A DNA stretch of 64,000 nt from Blautia sp. AF19-10LB (GCF_003461245.1 NZ_QTWS01000001.1:325919-389918); one strand, 5' to 3'; shown: positions 35,783 to 43,934, counted from the first letter of the stretch. Program-made: numbers and translations. Notes: generated by a model from the sequence alone, not told the origin.

Positions 35783-35812
35783 TAGGGCTGTGTTTCTGAC
35801 GCAGCCCTGTTT
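35783..35812 (+). terminator. Probable terminator after the NUDIX gene
   Basis: AGGGCTGTG pairs with CGCAGCCCT around a 7-nt loop, followed by a short, imperfect T stretch. Confidence 0.5.
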
Positions 35813-35866
35813 AGATTCCGAAAAAAAGGAAATCCTCTATAATAACAGCCGAAGGAGAAGCAAGCG

Positions 35867-36178
35867 ATGCTGAAATGGTGTAAGGATCTTCGCATTGGCG
35901 AGGGCGTAAAGAGAGCAGATAAGATCCGTCGTAAACTGAATCATGGGAAGATCGTGCCGGGTGTCTATCTTATCACTTTTTCAGAAAATCCACGGAACCT
36001 TCTGGAGATCATACCGGCTCTGACAATGATCCAGCAGAGTGCTGCAGACATCTGTCCGGAGATCATCGGACTTGCCGGCGATAAGGACGAGGCTGTGGAT
36101 ATGGTTGTGGAGATCATTCAGGAAGTCTACGATGCGACAGGAGATTTTCGGATAGAAGAATATTGGAAGAACAGGTGA
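35867..36178 (+). CDS. Conserved hypothetical protein, 103 aa
   Basis: Not recognised as a named family. 103 residues, soluble, with no signal peptide or membrane helix. It begins MLKWCKDLRIGEGVKRADKI and has a hydrophobic middle (GVYLITFSENPRNLLEIIPALTM) and a helical C-terminus. AAGGAGAAG lies 9-17 bases before the ATG and TATAAT (35838-35843) upstream, though with a poor -35. The next gene starts 4 bases after its stop, so it is likely cotranscribed with DUF2953 and gerW. Confidence 0.7.
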   Translation: MLKWCKDLRIGEGVKRADKIRRKLNHGKIVPGVYLITFSENPRNLLEIIPALTMIQQSAADICPEIIGLAGDKDEAVDMVVEIIQEVYDATGDFRIEEYWKNR

Positions 36179-36182
36179 TGCC

Positions 36183-37208
36183 ATGCTACATATCTTGTGG
36201 ATGATCATAAAATTTATATTGATCCTTATAGGGATAATACTGGGGCTGATCCTGTTTGCACTGCTGCTGATTTTATTCTGTCCTGTAAGGTATCGGGCAG
36301 AAGGGACGAAGGAGGCCGGTTCCTTCCGCACTGCCAGTGGGCGGGCGAAGGTAAGCTGGCTGTTTGGCGGTATCTCATTTTCTCTTGGGTTTCAGAATGG
36401 ACAGACGGTATCGGATTTCCGGTTATTTGGGATCCCTGTCATGAAAGTCCTGAAGAAACTGAGGAACCGTAAGAACAAGAAGAAAACAGATCCTGACATG
36501 GATGATGAGATAGAGTACAGTGAGACTGATGAGGACAGCACTGGAAATGCGACTTATATAGAAGCGAAAGAACTTTCTCGGGATGAGACAAAGCACAGCC
36601 GGGAAGTAGCAGAGACCCCGCAGGCATCCTGGCCGGAGATGGAAACATCCGAAGAAGATCTGTCAGATCCGGATATCGAGAAAGAACGCAAATGGCAGCA
36701 GACAGCAGAGAAACTTAAGAATCTGTTTTATGATCTGGGGAATAAAGCCAGAAGGATCTGGGACAAAATAAAAGCAGTCTATCGAAGGATCATGAAGATC
36801 CCCGCAGATCTGGAGAATCTCTCCCGAAAGAAGGATGCGCTTTGTGACAAGATTGACTGGTGGAAAGCATTTATCGGACATCCACGTACACAGAAAGCCA
36901 TATCTCTTGTCAAAACCAGGGCATTTCGTCTTTTGCGGCATGTATTTCCGACGAAAGTGGAGGGAGAACTTGTATTTGACTGCACAGATCCGTCGATCAC
37001 GGGCTCTGTACTTGCAGTCCTTGGAATGACGATCCCGCTTCACAGAAACTGTATCCGTGTCATGCCGCTTTTTGAGAACCGGAATGTTCTCTATGGAAAT
37101 GTGAATCTGAAGGGCAGAGTATACGGGATCATGCTGGTTAAAACAGCCATAGAGCTGTATTTTGATAAAAATATAAAATACGTCATCAGACGATGGAAAC
37201 ATAAATAA
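36183..37208 (+). CDS. DUF2953 domain protein
   Basis: Membrane-anchored protein of 341 residues. One long N-terminal helix (LWMIIKFILILIGIILGLILFALLLILFC, split by no charge) is followed by PVRYRAEGTKEAG, then an acidic, low-complexity spacer at about 100-170, a basic helical region and a C-terminal domain (VFDCTDPSITGSVLAVLGMTIPL) typical of DUF2953. In Bacillus the homologue YtfI lies next to ytfJ (gerW), exactly as here, which suggests a sporulation or germination-related role. The function is unknown. Confidence 0.85.
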   Translation: MLHILWMIIKFILILIGIILGLILFALLLILFCPVRYRAEGTKEAGSFRTASGRAKVSWLFGGISFSLGFQNGQTVSDFRLFGIPVMKVLKKLRNRKNKKKTDPDMDDEIEYSETDEDSTGNATYIEAKELSRDETKHSREVAETPQASWPEMETSEEDLSDPDIEKERKWQQTAEKLKNLFYDLGNKARRIWDKIKAVYRRIMKIPADLENLSRKKDALCDKIDWWKAFIGHPRTQKAISLVKTRAFRLLRHVFPTKVEGELVFDCTDPSITGSVLAVLGMTIPLHRNCIRVMPLFENRNVLYGNVNLKGRVYGIMLVKTAIELYFDKNIKYVIRRWKHK

Positions 37209-37223
37209 AGGAGGACTGGTGTT

Positions 37224-37598
37224 ATGTCAGGTGAAAACAATTTTAAGGATACTGTAAATTCTCTTTTTAAAGGAATGGATGCATTTATTTCTGCCAAGAC
37301 AGTTGTCGGAGATGCGATCCATGTCGGAGATACGATCATCCTTCCGCTGGTGGATGTTTCCTTCGGCGTAGGAGCAGGGGCTTTCGAGGGTGACAAGAAG
37401 AGCAACGGCGGCGGTGGAATGACCGGTAAACTGACCCCAAGTGCCGTCCTGGTCATCCAGAATGGAACTACCAAACTCGTCAATGTCAAGAATCAGGACG
37501 GACTCACCAAAGTCCTCGATATGGTTCCGGATTTTGTAGACAGATTTGCCTCTGGATTCGGCAAGAGTGATGACACAGAAAGTGAGACAGAGATTTAA
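37224..37598 (+). CDS. gerW: Spore protein YtfJ (GerW family)
   Basis: 124 residues. Homologues are made in the forespore and affect spore germination; the molecular role is not known. Diagnostic features: TVVGDAIHVGDTIILPLVDVSFGVGAG near residue 27, the glycine run GGGGMTGKLTPSAVLVI near 60, and VLDMVPDFVDRF at the end. GGAGG lies 10-14 bases before the ATG. A terminator follows, so it closes the transcription unit. Confidence 0.95.
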   Translation: MSGENNFKDTVNSLFKGMDAFISAKTVVGDAIHVGDTIILPLVDVSFGVGAGAFEGDKKSNGGGGMTGKLTPSAVLVIQNGTTKLVNVKNQDGLTKVLDMVPDFVDRFASGFGKSDDTESETEI

Positions 37599-37623
37599 AT
37601 AAAAAGTAAGAGATATATCAAAG

Positions 37624-37655
37624 AGCTTTATCGTGCAGGTGCGGTAAAGCTTTTT
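37624..37655 (+). terminator. Intrinsic terminator after gerW
   Basis: AGCTTTATCG (37624-37633) pairs with CGGTAAAGCT (37642-37651) with one wobble, followed by five T. Confidence 0.85.
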
Positions 37656-37714
37656 GTATTCCACAGGGGTTTTTGGCATAAGATATTATGAGACCATAAG
37701 ATGAGGGTAAGAGT

Positions 37715-37852
37715 GTGGGAAGACTTCTGGGATTGATGATTTTCTGCATAGGGATAGGAATTGTGATCGGCATGCTGATACAGGAGAATGTGGTCATTAT
37801 TGTCACAGCCGGGCTTTGCCTTCTCTGTGGTTATCATATGTTCTGCCATTAA
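37715..37852 (+). CDS. Small membrane peptide, 45 aa, unannotated candidate
   Basis: Not a recognised family and too short for most gene callers. GTG start with GAGGG (37703-37707) 7 bases upstream; TAA at 37850. The peptide starts MGRLLGLMIFCIGIGIVIGM, a membrane helix, has a short polar turn (LIQENV) and then a second helix (VIIVTAGLCLLCGYHMF) with four cysteines in total. Codon use and the ribosome site look genuine. It lies between the gerW terminator and the rpmB terminator. A TATGAG-like box lies upstream but no clear promoter. Confidence 0.5.
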   Translation: MGRLLGLMIFCIGIGIVIGMLIQENVVIIVTAGLCLLCGYHMFCH

Positions 37853-37901
37853 CAATGAAAATAGATGTTTTATAGCTTTGTTTATTGTAAAACGAAAAAG
37901 A

Positions 37902-37923
37902 GGCACGGGAAAATTCCCGTGCC
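37902..37923 (-). terminator. Intrinsic terminator of rpmB (minus strand)
   Basis: A perfect 22-bp palindrome (GGCACGGGAA, AA, TTCCCGTGCC), followed on the minus strand by CTCTTTTTCGTTTT. Confidence 0.88.
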
Positions 37924-37952
37924 CTGCTTGGTCGTTCATACATAATTCGGAA

Positions 37953-38141
37953 TTATGCTCTCTCAACTTTTCCGGATCTCAGACAAGAAGTACATACATA
38001 CATCTTCTGTGCACCGCCGTTAGCTGTTTTAACTTTAACGGATTTTACATTGGATTTCCACATTTTATTGGATCTTCTATGGGAATGACTTACATTATTT
38101 CCGAAATAAGCACCTTTTTCACAAACTGCGCATTTAGCCAT
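37953..38141 (-). CDS. rpmB: 50S ribosomal protein bL28
   Basis: Large-subunit protein, 62 residues. MAKCAVCEKG at the start and YVCTSCLRSGK at the end supply four cysteines, the zinc-binding C+ form of bL28. NNVSHSHRRSNKMWKSNVK is the rRNA-contacting core. ATG 38141 has GGAGG 7 bases upstream; the longer ORF from 38207 begins inside the promoter and is rejected. It is opposite in direction to asp23-fakA-recG, although the gene order matches Bacillus. Confidence 0.96.
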   Translation of the reverse strand: MAKCAVCEKGAYFGNNVSHSHRRSNKMWKSNVKSVKVKTANGGAQKMYVCTSCLRSGKVERA

Positions 38142-38178
38142 GATAGCACCTCCTTGACGCTTTTTTTCAACAGATTTT

Positions 38179-38207
38179 ATTCTACCAGATGAAGCCAGGT
38201 TTTGCAA
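38179..38207 (-). promoter_or_regulatory. SigA-type promoter of rpmB
   Basis: On the minus strand: TTGCAA (38207-38202), 17-bp spacer, TAGAAT (38184-38179). The leader is about 30 nt. Confidence 0.75.
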
Positions 38208-38443
38208 GTAAAAAAATAGAAAATCTCAAAATATTCTTCAAAAGGGCAAAAACAAGGTAAAATATAGCTGTTTTCAGACTATATATTATAAGTATGAAAC
38301 CGGAACGACAGAGATGAGGAATATTGTAAATATGTAAAAAATGTTATAAAATATGGTAAAAATGAAAAAACGTGTGAAATAATATCTTATTTCAAAATTT
38401 AATTATAAAAACACAGATAATTAAAAAATAATAGTAAAATCAC

Positions 38444-38472
38444 TTGAATTATAGGGATGGGAGTGTTAATAT
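38444..38472 (+). promoter_or_regulatory. Promoter of the candidate small RNA
   Basis: TTGAAT (38444-38449), 17-bp spacer, TAATAT (38467-38472). It lies in a 616-bp gene-free, A/T-rich gap (38142-38757). I see nothing else between 38208 and 38443. Confidence 0.5.
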
Positions 38473-38478
38473 AGAATT

Positions 38479-38655
38479 AAGCAATACATCTTTTTTATCT
38501 ATGGCAATGCTGCCGTCTGTTTTTTTCTAGAAACATTTCAGAAATCCCTGTTTTTCATCGGATCAGGTCAAAAGCAGGGAGCTGAAATATCAAGAAGAAA
38601 AATGCTATCGTGTATGAGCTGGCTGGAGATCAAATCCGACCAGCTTCTTTTTATA
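38479..38655 (+). ncRNA. Candidate small RNA of about 175 nt (6S-like shape, unconfirmed)
   Basis: A promoter lies just upstream and an intrinsic terminator at the end, with no ORF and no gene in between. Base pairing by eye gives a long rod: a T-rich stretch (about 38520-38528) with AGAAGAAAAA (38593-38602), ATTTCAG (38535-38541) with CTGAAAT (38582-38588), and CCCTGTTTTT (38546-38555) with AAAAGCAGGG (38570-38579), capped by a 14-nt loop. ATACAT (38484-38489) can pair with GTGTAT (38610-38615), leaving a large open region between. A closing stem, open bubble and long apical arm recall 6S RNA, but I recognise no conserved 6S sequence, so the class is open. Confidence 0.45.
38616..38655 (+). 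terminator. Intrinsic terminator of the candidate small RNA
   Basis: GAGCTGGCTGGA pairs with TCCGACCAGCTTC (one mismatch, wobbles), followed by a T-rich tail. No coding gene upstream explains it. Confidence 0.75.
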
Positions 38656-38693
38656 TTAGAAATCATGAGAACAGCCCATGTCGAAATTAAACA

Positions 38694-38722
38694 TTGTCTT
38701 ATCCAAAAAAACGGGTTATAAT
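38694..38722 (+). promoter_or_regulatory. SigA-type promoter for asp23-fakA-recG
   Basis: TTGTCT (38694-38699), 17-bp spacer, consensus TATAAT (38717-38722). Confidence 0.75.
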
Positions 38723-38757
38723 ATATTTATATAATAATTTTTTATGGAGGTCACTAT

Positions 38758-39117
38758 ATGAATGGACGTATAGATTCCGGCTTAGGGCAGATCGTCATTG
38801 ATACAGACGTTATTGCTACCTATGCGGGCAGTGTGGCAGTTGAATGTTTCGGGATCGTAGGAATGGCAGCAGTCAGCATGAAGGACGGACTGGTCAAGCT
38901 GCTTCGTATGGAAAGCCTGAAACATGGTATCAGTGTCAAGATCACAGAGGACAACAAGATCCGCCTGAATTTCCATGTGATTGTAGCGTATGGCGTAAAT
39001 ATCAGTACGATCGCCGATAACCTTGTCAGCAATGTGAAGTACAAAGTAGAGGATTTCACTGGCATGGAGATCGACAAGATCAATATTTACGTAGAAGGCG
39101 TTCGCGCAATAGACTAA
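38758..39117 (+). CDS. Asp23/Gls24 family envelope stress protein (YloU-like)
   Basis: 119 residues. Asp23-family proteins are abundant, peripheral membrane-associated proteins linked to envelope stress. Features: GLGQIVIDTDVIATYAGSVAVECFGIVGMA at the start, split here by no break, and VIVAYGVNISTIADNLVSNVKYKVEDFTGM near residue 77. GGAGG lies 9-13 bases upstream of the ATG. In Bacillus the same gene (yloU) precedes yloV/fakA, as here. Confidence 0.92.
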   Translation: MNGRIDSGLGQIVIDTDVIATYAGSVAVECFGIVGMAAVSMKDGLVKLLRMESLKHGISVKITEDNKIRLNFHVIVAYGVNISTIADNLVSNVKYKVEDFTGMEIDKINIYVEGVRAID

Positions 39118-39136
39118 GGAATCAGAGGAGGAACAC

Positions 39137-40804
39137 GTGTTGAATATAAAAACCATCGATGCCAGTGTGCTTTCCAGAATGTTCCTGGCAGGAGCCAAGA
39201 ATCTGGAAGCAAAGAAAGAATGGATCAATGAATTAAACGTATTTCCGGTACCAGACGGAGATACAGGAACCAATATGACAATGACGATCATGTCAGCAGC
39301 TGCAGAGGTAAGTGCACTGACAGATCCGGATATGGAGACTCTTGCCAAGGCGATCTCTTCCGGTTCTCTCCGTGGAGCCAGAGGAAACTCAGGTGTTATC
39401 CTTTCCCAGTTACTTCGAGGATTCACCAAGAGCGTTAAGAAAGCTAAGGAACTCGATGCACTTGCAGTTGCAGCAGCTATGGACCGTGCAGTAGAGACTG
39501 CATACAAGGCAGTTATGAAACCGAAGGAAGGAACCATCCTCACTGTAGCCAGAGAAGCAGCACTCAAGGCTGCAGAGATCGCTCCGGAAGCAGAGGAACT
39601 GCAGCCGTTTTTTGAGGAAGTTTTTGCACACGCAGAGGCAACTCTGGCAAAGACACCGGAGATGCTTCCTGTTCTTAAGGAAGCAGGTGTTGTAGACTCC
39701 GGTGGACAGGGTCTCCTTGAAGTTTTAAGAGGTGCCATTGACGGCTTCCTCGGCAAAGAAGTAGATTATTCCGACTTTGAGAAGACTGCGGGACCAGCAG
39801 TGACCAAGATCTCTCCACAGGCAGAGGCTGATATCAAATTCGGTTACTGTACAGAATTCATCATCCTTCTGGACAAAACGCTTCCGATCGAAGAAGAACA
39901 CAAATTCAAGGAATTCCTGACTTCCATCGGTGATTCCATCGTTCTCGTTGCAGACGATGAGATCGTCAAAGTCCATGTGCACACCAATCATCCGGGACAG
40001 GCGATCGAGCGTGCACTGACTTATGGAGCCCTTTCCCGTATGAAGATCGACAACATGCGCGAAGAACATCAGGAAAAACTTATCAAAGACGCAGAGAAAC
40101 TTGCCAAACAGCAGGCAGAAGAAGAGAAGAAACAGGAACCGGCAAAGGAAGTTGGCTTCATCGCAGTGTCCGCAGGTGATGGACTCACAGACATCTTCAA
40201 AGAACTTGGTGTAGACTATCTGATCGAGGGCGGTCAGACCATGAATCCAAGTACTGAGGATATGCTGAACGCGATCGACAAAGTCAATGCCAAGGCGATC
40301 TACATCCTTCCTAATAATAAGAACATCATCCTCGCGGCAAACCAGGCAAGAGATCTTACTGAGGACAAGGAGATCATCGTTGTTCCGACCAAGACGGTTC
40401 CACAGGGAGTTACTGCTCTCATCAGCTACGTTCCGGAGAAATCTCTCGAGGAAAACACCGAAGAGATGACCGAGGCGATCGCAAGAGTCAAGACTGGCCA
40501 GATCACCTATGCAGTCAGAGATACCAGGATCGAGGATAACGAGATCCATGAGGGAGATATCATGGGTATTGGTGACAAGGGAATCCTTGCAGTCGGAAGC
40601 GGCAAAGAAAAAGTTGCAGAGGATACCGTAGCAGCCATGATGACAGATGATGCTGAGGTTATCAGTGTTTATTATGGCGCAGATGCTTCCGAGGAGAAGG
40701 CAGAGGAACTCGCAGCTACTCTGGAAGAGAAATATCCGGACTGTGAAGTAGAAGTAAACTATGGCGGACAGCCGATCTATTATTACATCATTTCTGTTGA
40801 GTAG
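39137..40804 (+). CDS. fakA: DAK2-domain fatty acid kinase subunit (FakA/YloV-like)
   Basis: Kinase subunit that, with a FakB lipid carrier, phosphorylates exogenous fatty acids for membrane lipid synthesis. 555 residues. The N-terminal DhaL-type ATP domain has NVFPVPDGDTGTNMTMT near residue 35 (metal-binding Asp triad) and GARGNSGVILSQLLRGF near 81; a central domain and a DegV-like C-terminal domain follow. Start GTG 39137 has GAGGAGGA upstream; TTG 39140 is an alternative. fakB is not in the window. Confidence 0.9.
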   Translation: MLNIKTIDASVLSRMFLAGAKNLEAKKEWINELNVFPVPDGDTGTNMTMTIMSAAAEVSALTDPDMETLAKAISSGSLRGARGNSGVILSQLLRGFTKSVKKAKELDALAVAAAMDRAVETAYKAVMKPKEGTILTVAREAALKAAEIAPEAEELQPFFEEVFAHAEATLAKTPEMLPVLKEAGVVDSGGQGLLEVLRGAIDGFLGKEVDYSDFEKTAGPAVTKISPQAEADIKFGYCTEFIILLDKTLPIEEEHKFKEFLTSIGDSIVLVADDEIVKVHVHTNHPGQAIERALTYGALSRMKIDNMREEHQEKLIKDAEKLAKQQAEEEKKQEPAKEVGFIAVSAGDGLTDIFKELGVDYLIEGGQTMNPSTEDMLNAIDKVNAKAIYILPNNKNIILAANQARDLTEDKEIIVVPTKTVPQGVTALISYVPEKSLEENTEEMTEAIARVKTGQITYAVRDTRIEDNEIHEGDIMGIGDKGILAVGSGKEKVAEDTVAAMMTDDAEVISVYYGADASEEKAEELAATLEEKYPDCEVEVNYGGQPIYYYIISVE

Positions 40805-40809
40805 GACAA

Positions 40810-42858
40810 ATGGCACAGAGTTTAAGAACCCTAAAAGGTGTAGGAGAGAAGACTGAGAAGCTTTTCCAGAAGGTTGGTATTTACGATACCGACGATCTCC
40901 TGCACTACTATCCAAGAAATTATGATGAATATGAAACGCCGGTAGATATCGCAGAGCTTAAGGAGGAGACGGTGCAGGCCGTCTCCGCTGCGGTATGTTC
41001 CGGCGTTTATGTTAATTCCGTGAGGGGCAGACAGATCATCTCCGTAAACATCGCTGACCAGAGCGGGAAATTTCCTGTGGTCTGGTTCAATCTTCCATAT
41101 TTGAAGAAAACCCTCAGGAAAGGAAGCTGGTTTGTTTTTCGCGGCAGGATCGTGCGCAAGCAGGGCAAGCTTGAGATGGAACATCCGGAGATCTTTACCC
41201 CGTCAGCATACGAGGAGATCCTGCATAACCTCCAGCCGATATACGGACTGACAGCAGGACTTTCCAACAAGACCGTCGTCAAAATGGTCACACAGCTTCT
41301 GGAAACACTTCCGATGCAGAGTGAATACCTCCCGGAAGAACTCAAAGAACGCTACAGACTTGCAGACATCAACTACGCACTCAAGACCATCCATTTCCCA
41401 AAAAACAAAGAAGAACTGCTTGTTTCCAGGAAACGCCTTGTTTTTGACGAATTTCTTCTTTTTATCATTTCTGTAAGGCGAATGAAAGAAAAGGCAGAGG
41501 AGACTCCGAACTGTTTTCCAGTCAAAGAAACCTGGCTGACAGAGGAGGTCATTGAGCGTCTTCCCTATTCACTTACGAATGCACAGCTTAACGCCTGGCA
41601 CGAGATTGAGCGCGACCTTGCCGGAAGAACGATGATGTCCCGGCTTGTACAGGGAGATGTTGGAAGCGGCAAGACGATCCTCGCATTTCTTGCGATGTTC
41701 CTTGTGGCAGATAATGGCTATCAGGCAGCCCTGATGGCACCGACCGAAGTCCTTGCAAGACAGCATTACGAAGGATTCCTGAAACTGGTGGAAGAACAGG
41801 GACTTTCTTTCCCGACCGTTCTTCTGACCGGTTCTGATACAGCAAAAGAAAAACGTATCGCCTACGAACGCATTGCCTCCGGAGAAGCTGCTATCATCAT
41901 CGGTACGCATGCGCTGATCCAGGAAAAAGTCGAATACGCAAACCTTGCCCTGGTCATTACAGATGAGCAGCACCGTTTCGGTGTCAAACAGAGGGAAGCC
42001 CTGACAACGAGAGGAAATCCGCCTAATGTCCTTGTCATGAGCGCAACACCGATCCCGAGAACACTGGCGATCATCCTCTACGGAGATCTTGATATCTCCG
42101 TGATCGATGAACTTCCGGCAAAGCGTCTCCCGATCAAAAACTGCGTTGTCAATACTTCATACCGCCCCAAAGCCTACTCCTTCATAGAGAAACAGGTGCG
42201 CCAGGGCAGACAGGCATACGTTATCTGTCCGATGGTAGAGGAGAGCGAGGGCATGGATGCAGAAAACGTCCTCGATTATACGCAGAAGCTTAAAGAAAAC
42301 CTTCCATCTGACATTCGGATCGAATACCTCCATGGCAAGATGAAACCCAAAGAAAAGAACCGTGTGATGGAGTCTTTCGCAGCCGGCGAGATCCAGGTGC
42401 TTGTCTCAACAACGGTCGTTGAGGTAGGTGTGAATGTGCCGAATGCCACTGTCATGATGGTTGAAAATGCCGAACGTTTCGGTCTTGCACAGCTTCACCA
42501 GCTCCGCGGCCGTGTAGGACGTGGAGAATACCAGTCTTACTGTATTTTTATCCAGGGAAATCAGGATCAGATTTCGAAACGTCTGGAGATCCTGAACAAA
42601 TCAAATGATGGCTTTTATATCGCAGGCGAAGACCTCAAACTCCGTGGCCCCGGCGACTTGTTCGGGATCCGTCAGAGTGGTGATATGGAATTTCGGATTG
42701 GTGATATCTACAACGATTCCACGATCCTCAAAGAAGCCAGCGAAGCGGCAGAAGAGATCCTTTCCCTGGACCCGGAACTTGATCTTGAACAGCACAGATC
42801 TTTGAGAGAACGGATGGAACATTACAGCCAGAATGCGACAGAAAACATCGCCCTCTGA
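40810..42858 (+). CDS. recG: ATP-dependent DNA helicase RecG
   Basis: Remodels stalled replication forks and recombination intermediates. 682 residues, normal length. N-terminal wedge/OB domain (SLRTLKGVGEKTEKLF; VWFNLPYLKKTLRKG), helicase motifs GDVGSGKTILAF near residue 284 (Walker A), TDEQHRFGVKQREAL near 385 (DEQH box), MSATPIPRTLA near 412 and the QLHQLRGRVGRGEYQSYC motif near 563. It begins 6 bases after fakA, consistent with a single transcript. Confidence 0.97.
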   Translation: MAQSLRTLKGVGEKTEKLFQKVGIYDTDDLLHYYPRNYDEYETPVDIAELKEETVQAVSAAVCSGVYVNSVRGRQIISVNIADQSGKFPVVWFNLPYLKKTLRKGSWFVFRGRIVRKQGKLEMEHPEIFTPSAYEEILHNLQPIYGLTAGLSNKTVVKMVTQLLETLPMQSEYLPEELKERYRLADINYALKTIHFPKNKEELLVSRKRLVFDEFLLFIISVRRMKEKAEETPNCFPVKETWLTEEVIERLPYSLTNAQLNAWHEIERDLAGRTMMSRLVQGDVGSGKTILAFLAMFLVADNGYQAALMAPTEVLARQHYEGFLKLVEEQGLSFPTVLLTGSDTAKEKRIAYERIASGEAAIIIGTHALIQEKVEYANLALVITDEQHRFGVKQREALTTRGNPPNVLVMSATPIPRTLAIILYGDLDISVIDELPAKRLPIKNCVVNTSYRPKAYSFIEKQVRQGRQAYVICPMVEESEGMDAENVLDYTQKLKENLPSDIRIEYLHGKMKPKEKNRVMESFAAGEIQVLVSTTVVEVGVNVPNATVMMVENAERFGLAQLHQLRGRVGRGEYQSYCIFIQGNQDQISKRLEILNKSNDGFYIAGEDLKLRGPGDLFGIRQSGDMEFRIGDIYNDSTILKEASEAAEEILSLDPELDLEQHRSLRERMEHYSQNATENIAL

Positions 42859-42938
42859 AAAGAAAATATTGCCAAACCCGGGAAAACGTGGTATTTTAGT
42901 ACCGTAAAAACTATTTTTCACCTTGTAAGGAGGCTATT

Positions 42939-43418
42939 ATGGCTACAAGAACAACGACAAAAAAGGCAGAACCTAAGACAACAACTGCGAAGACGGCTAT
43001 CGAAAAAGAGGCTCCTGCAAAGCTCGCTGCAGAACCGGAGACAAAAGAGCCGGTCAAAGCAACAGTAACCGAGAAAATAACTGAAGAAGTAAAAACACCT
43101 GCAAAGAAGACAACCAGAAAGAGAACTGCTGTCAAGAAGACAACCGAAGAAAAGACAACAGAGAAGAAAACCACTGCGAAGAGAACAACCAGAAAAGCAG
43201 CTGCAAAGAAAGCAGAAGCAACTACAGAAGTATTCGTACAGTGGCTTGGCAAAGAGATATATGCAAAGGATGTTGTTGAGAGCATCAAAAAGATCTGGAC
43301 AGAAGAGATGGGCAGAAAAGAATCAGAACTTGAAGACTTAAAAGTATATATCAAACCAGAAGACAATGGGGCACACTATGTCATCAATGGTGATATTACA
43401 GGATTTCTTGGATTATAA
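42939..43418 (+). CDS. DUF6465-type protein with histone H1-like basic tail
   Basis: 159 residues in two parts. Residues 1-95 are low complexity, almost only Lys, Thr, Ala, Glu and Arg, with repeated KKTT/KRTTRK units like histone H1 or AlgP tails, which suggests nucleic acid binding. Residues 96-159 ([24 protein letters not shown] ... [13 protein letters not shown]) form a small conserved domain that I match to DUF6465 from memory. AAGGAGG lies 7-13 bases before the ATG. It is convergent with an SASP gene. The role is unknown. Confidence 0.8.
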   Translation: MATRTTTKKAEPKTTTAKTAIEKEAPAKLAAEPETKEPVKATVTEKITEEVKTPAKKTTRKRTAVKKTTEEKTTEKKTTAKRTTRKAAAKKAEATTEVFVQWLGKEIYAKDVVESIKKIWTEEMGRKESELEDLKVYIKPEDNGAHYVINGDITGFLGL

Positions 43419-43425
43419 GAACAAT

Positions 43426-43460
43426 AAAAAGCTCAGATGATCTGTTCATCTGAGCTTTTT
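43426..43460. terminator. Bidirectional terminator between the DUF6465 and SASP genes
   Basis: A perfect 15-bp stem (AAAAAGCTCAGATGA with TCATCTGAGCTTTTT) around a 5-nt loop; works on both strands. Confidence 0.95.
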
Positions 43461-43486
43461 GACCCTTTCAGGCAGAGAGATAAAGA

Positions 43487-43714
43487 TTAATACTGACCGC
43501 CCTGGCTTCCGGAAGACATCTGTCTTTCCTGCTGCTCGATCATTTTTTTAACCATATATCCGCCGACAGAACCATTCTGTTTGGAGGTAAGGTTTCCGTT
43601 GTATCCATCTGTGAGCGGTACACCTAATTCATTTGCTACTTCGAATTTAAAACGGTCCAGTGCGCCTTTTGCTTCTGGTACGACTGCTTTGTTAGAAGAA
43701 GTATTGTTTGACAT
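43487..43714 (-). CDS. Alpha/beta-type small acid-soluble spore protein
   Basis: Coats and protects DNA in dormant spores and is degraded at germination. 75 residues. ALDRFKFEVANELGVPL contains the germination protease site region and GYNGNLTSKQNGSVGGYMVKKMIE is the conserved DNA-binding helix. GGAGG lies 9-13 bases upstream. On the minus strand CATACTA (43764-43758) matches a forespore SigG -10 element, but the -35 is weak, so SigG control is inferred from family rather than shown. Confidence 0.95.
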   Translation of the reverse strand: MSNNTSSNKAVVPEAKGALDRFKFEVANELGVPLTDGYNGNLTSKQNGSVGGYMVKKMIEQQERQMSSGSQGGQY

Positions 43715-43864
43715 GATTGATTCCTCCTTGGTTGTTTTTGTGTTTGTGTTACAATGCTAGTATGTGGATTTATCGAAATAATACACTGGAATTTAGCGTA
43801 TAATCTGCCAGAAATATGAAAATATTAAATTTCTATGAATTATGTATAAGTTTGAAAGATTTAA

Positions 43865-43893
43865 TTGCACTTTTTTTGGTAACTTGTTATAAT
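43865..43893 (+). promoter_or_regulatory. SigA-type promoter for mgsA-rsmD-coaD
   Basis: TTGCAC (43865-43870), 17-bp spacer, consensus TATAAT (43888-43893). The start would be near 43900, 8 nt before palindrome copy C. Confidence 0.75.
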
Positions 43894-43907
43894 AAACAAA
43901 AATAAGT

Positions 43908-43934
43908 GTTACTGTTTACCACGTTAACAGTAAC
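43908..43934. repeat. 27-bp palindrome, copy C (mgsA leader)
   Basis: GTTACTGT, centre TTACCACGTTA, ACAGTAAC. The arms extend by one T-A pair. It begins at about +8 of the transcript. The centre sequence differs from copies A and B while the arms and total length are identical. Confidence 0.9.
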
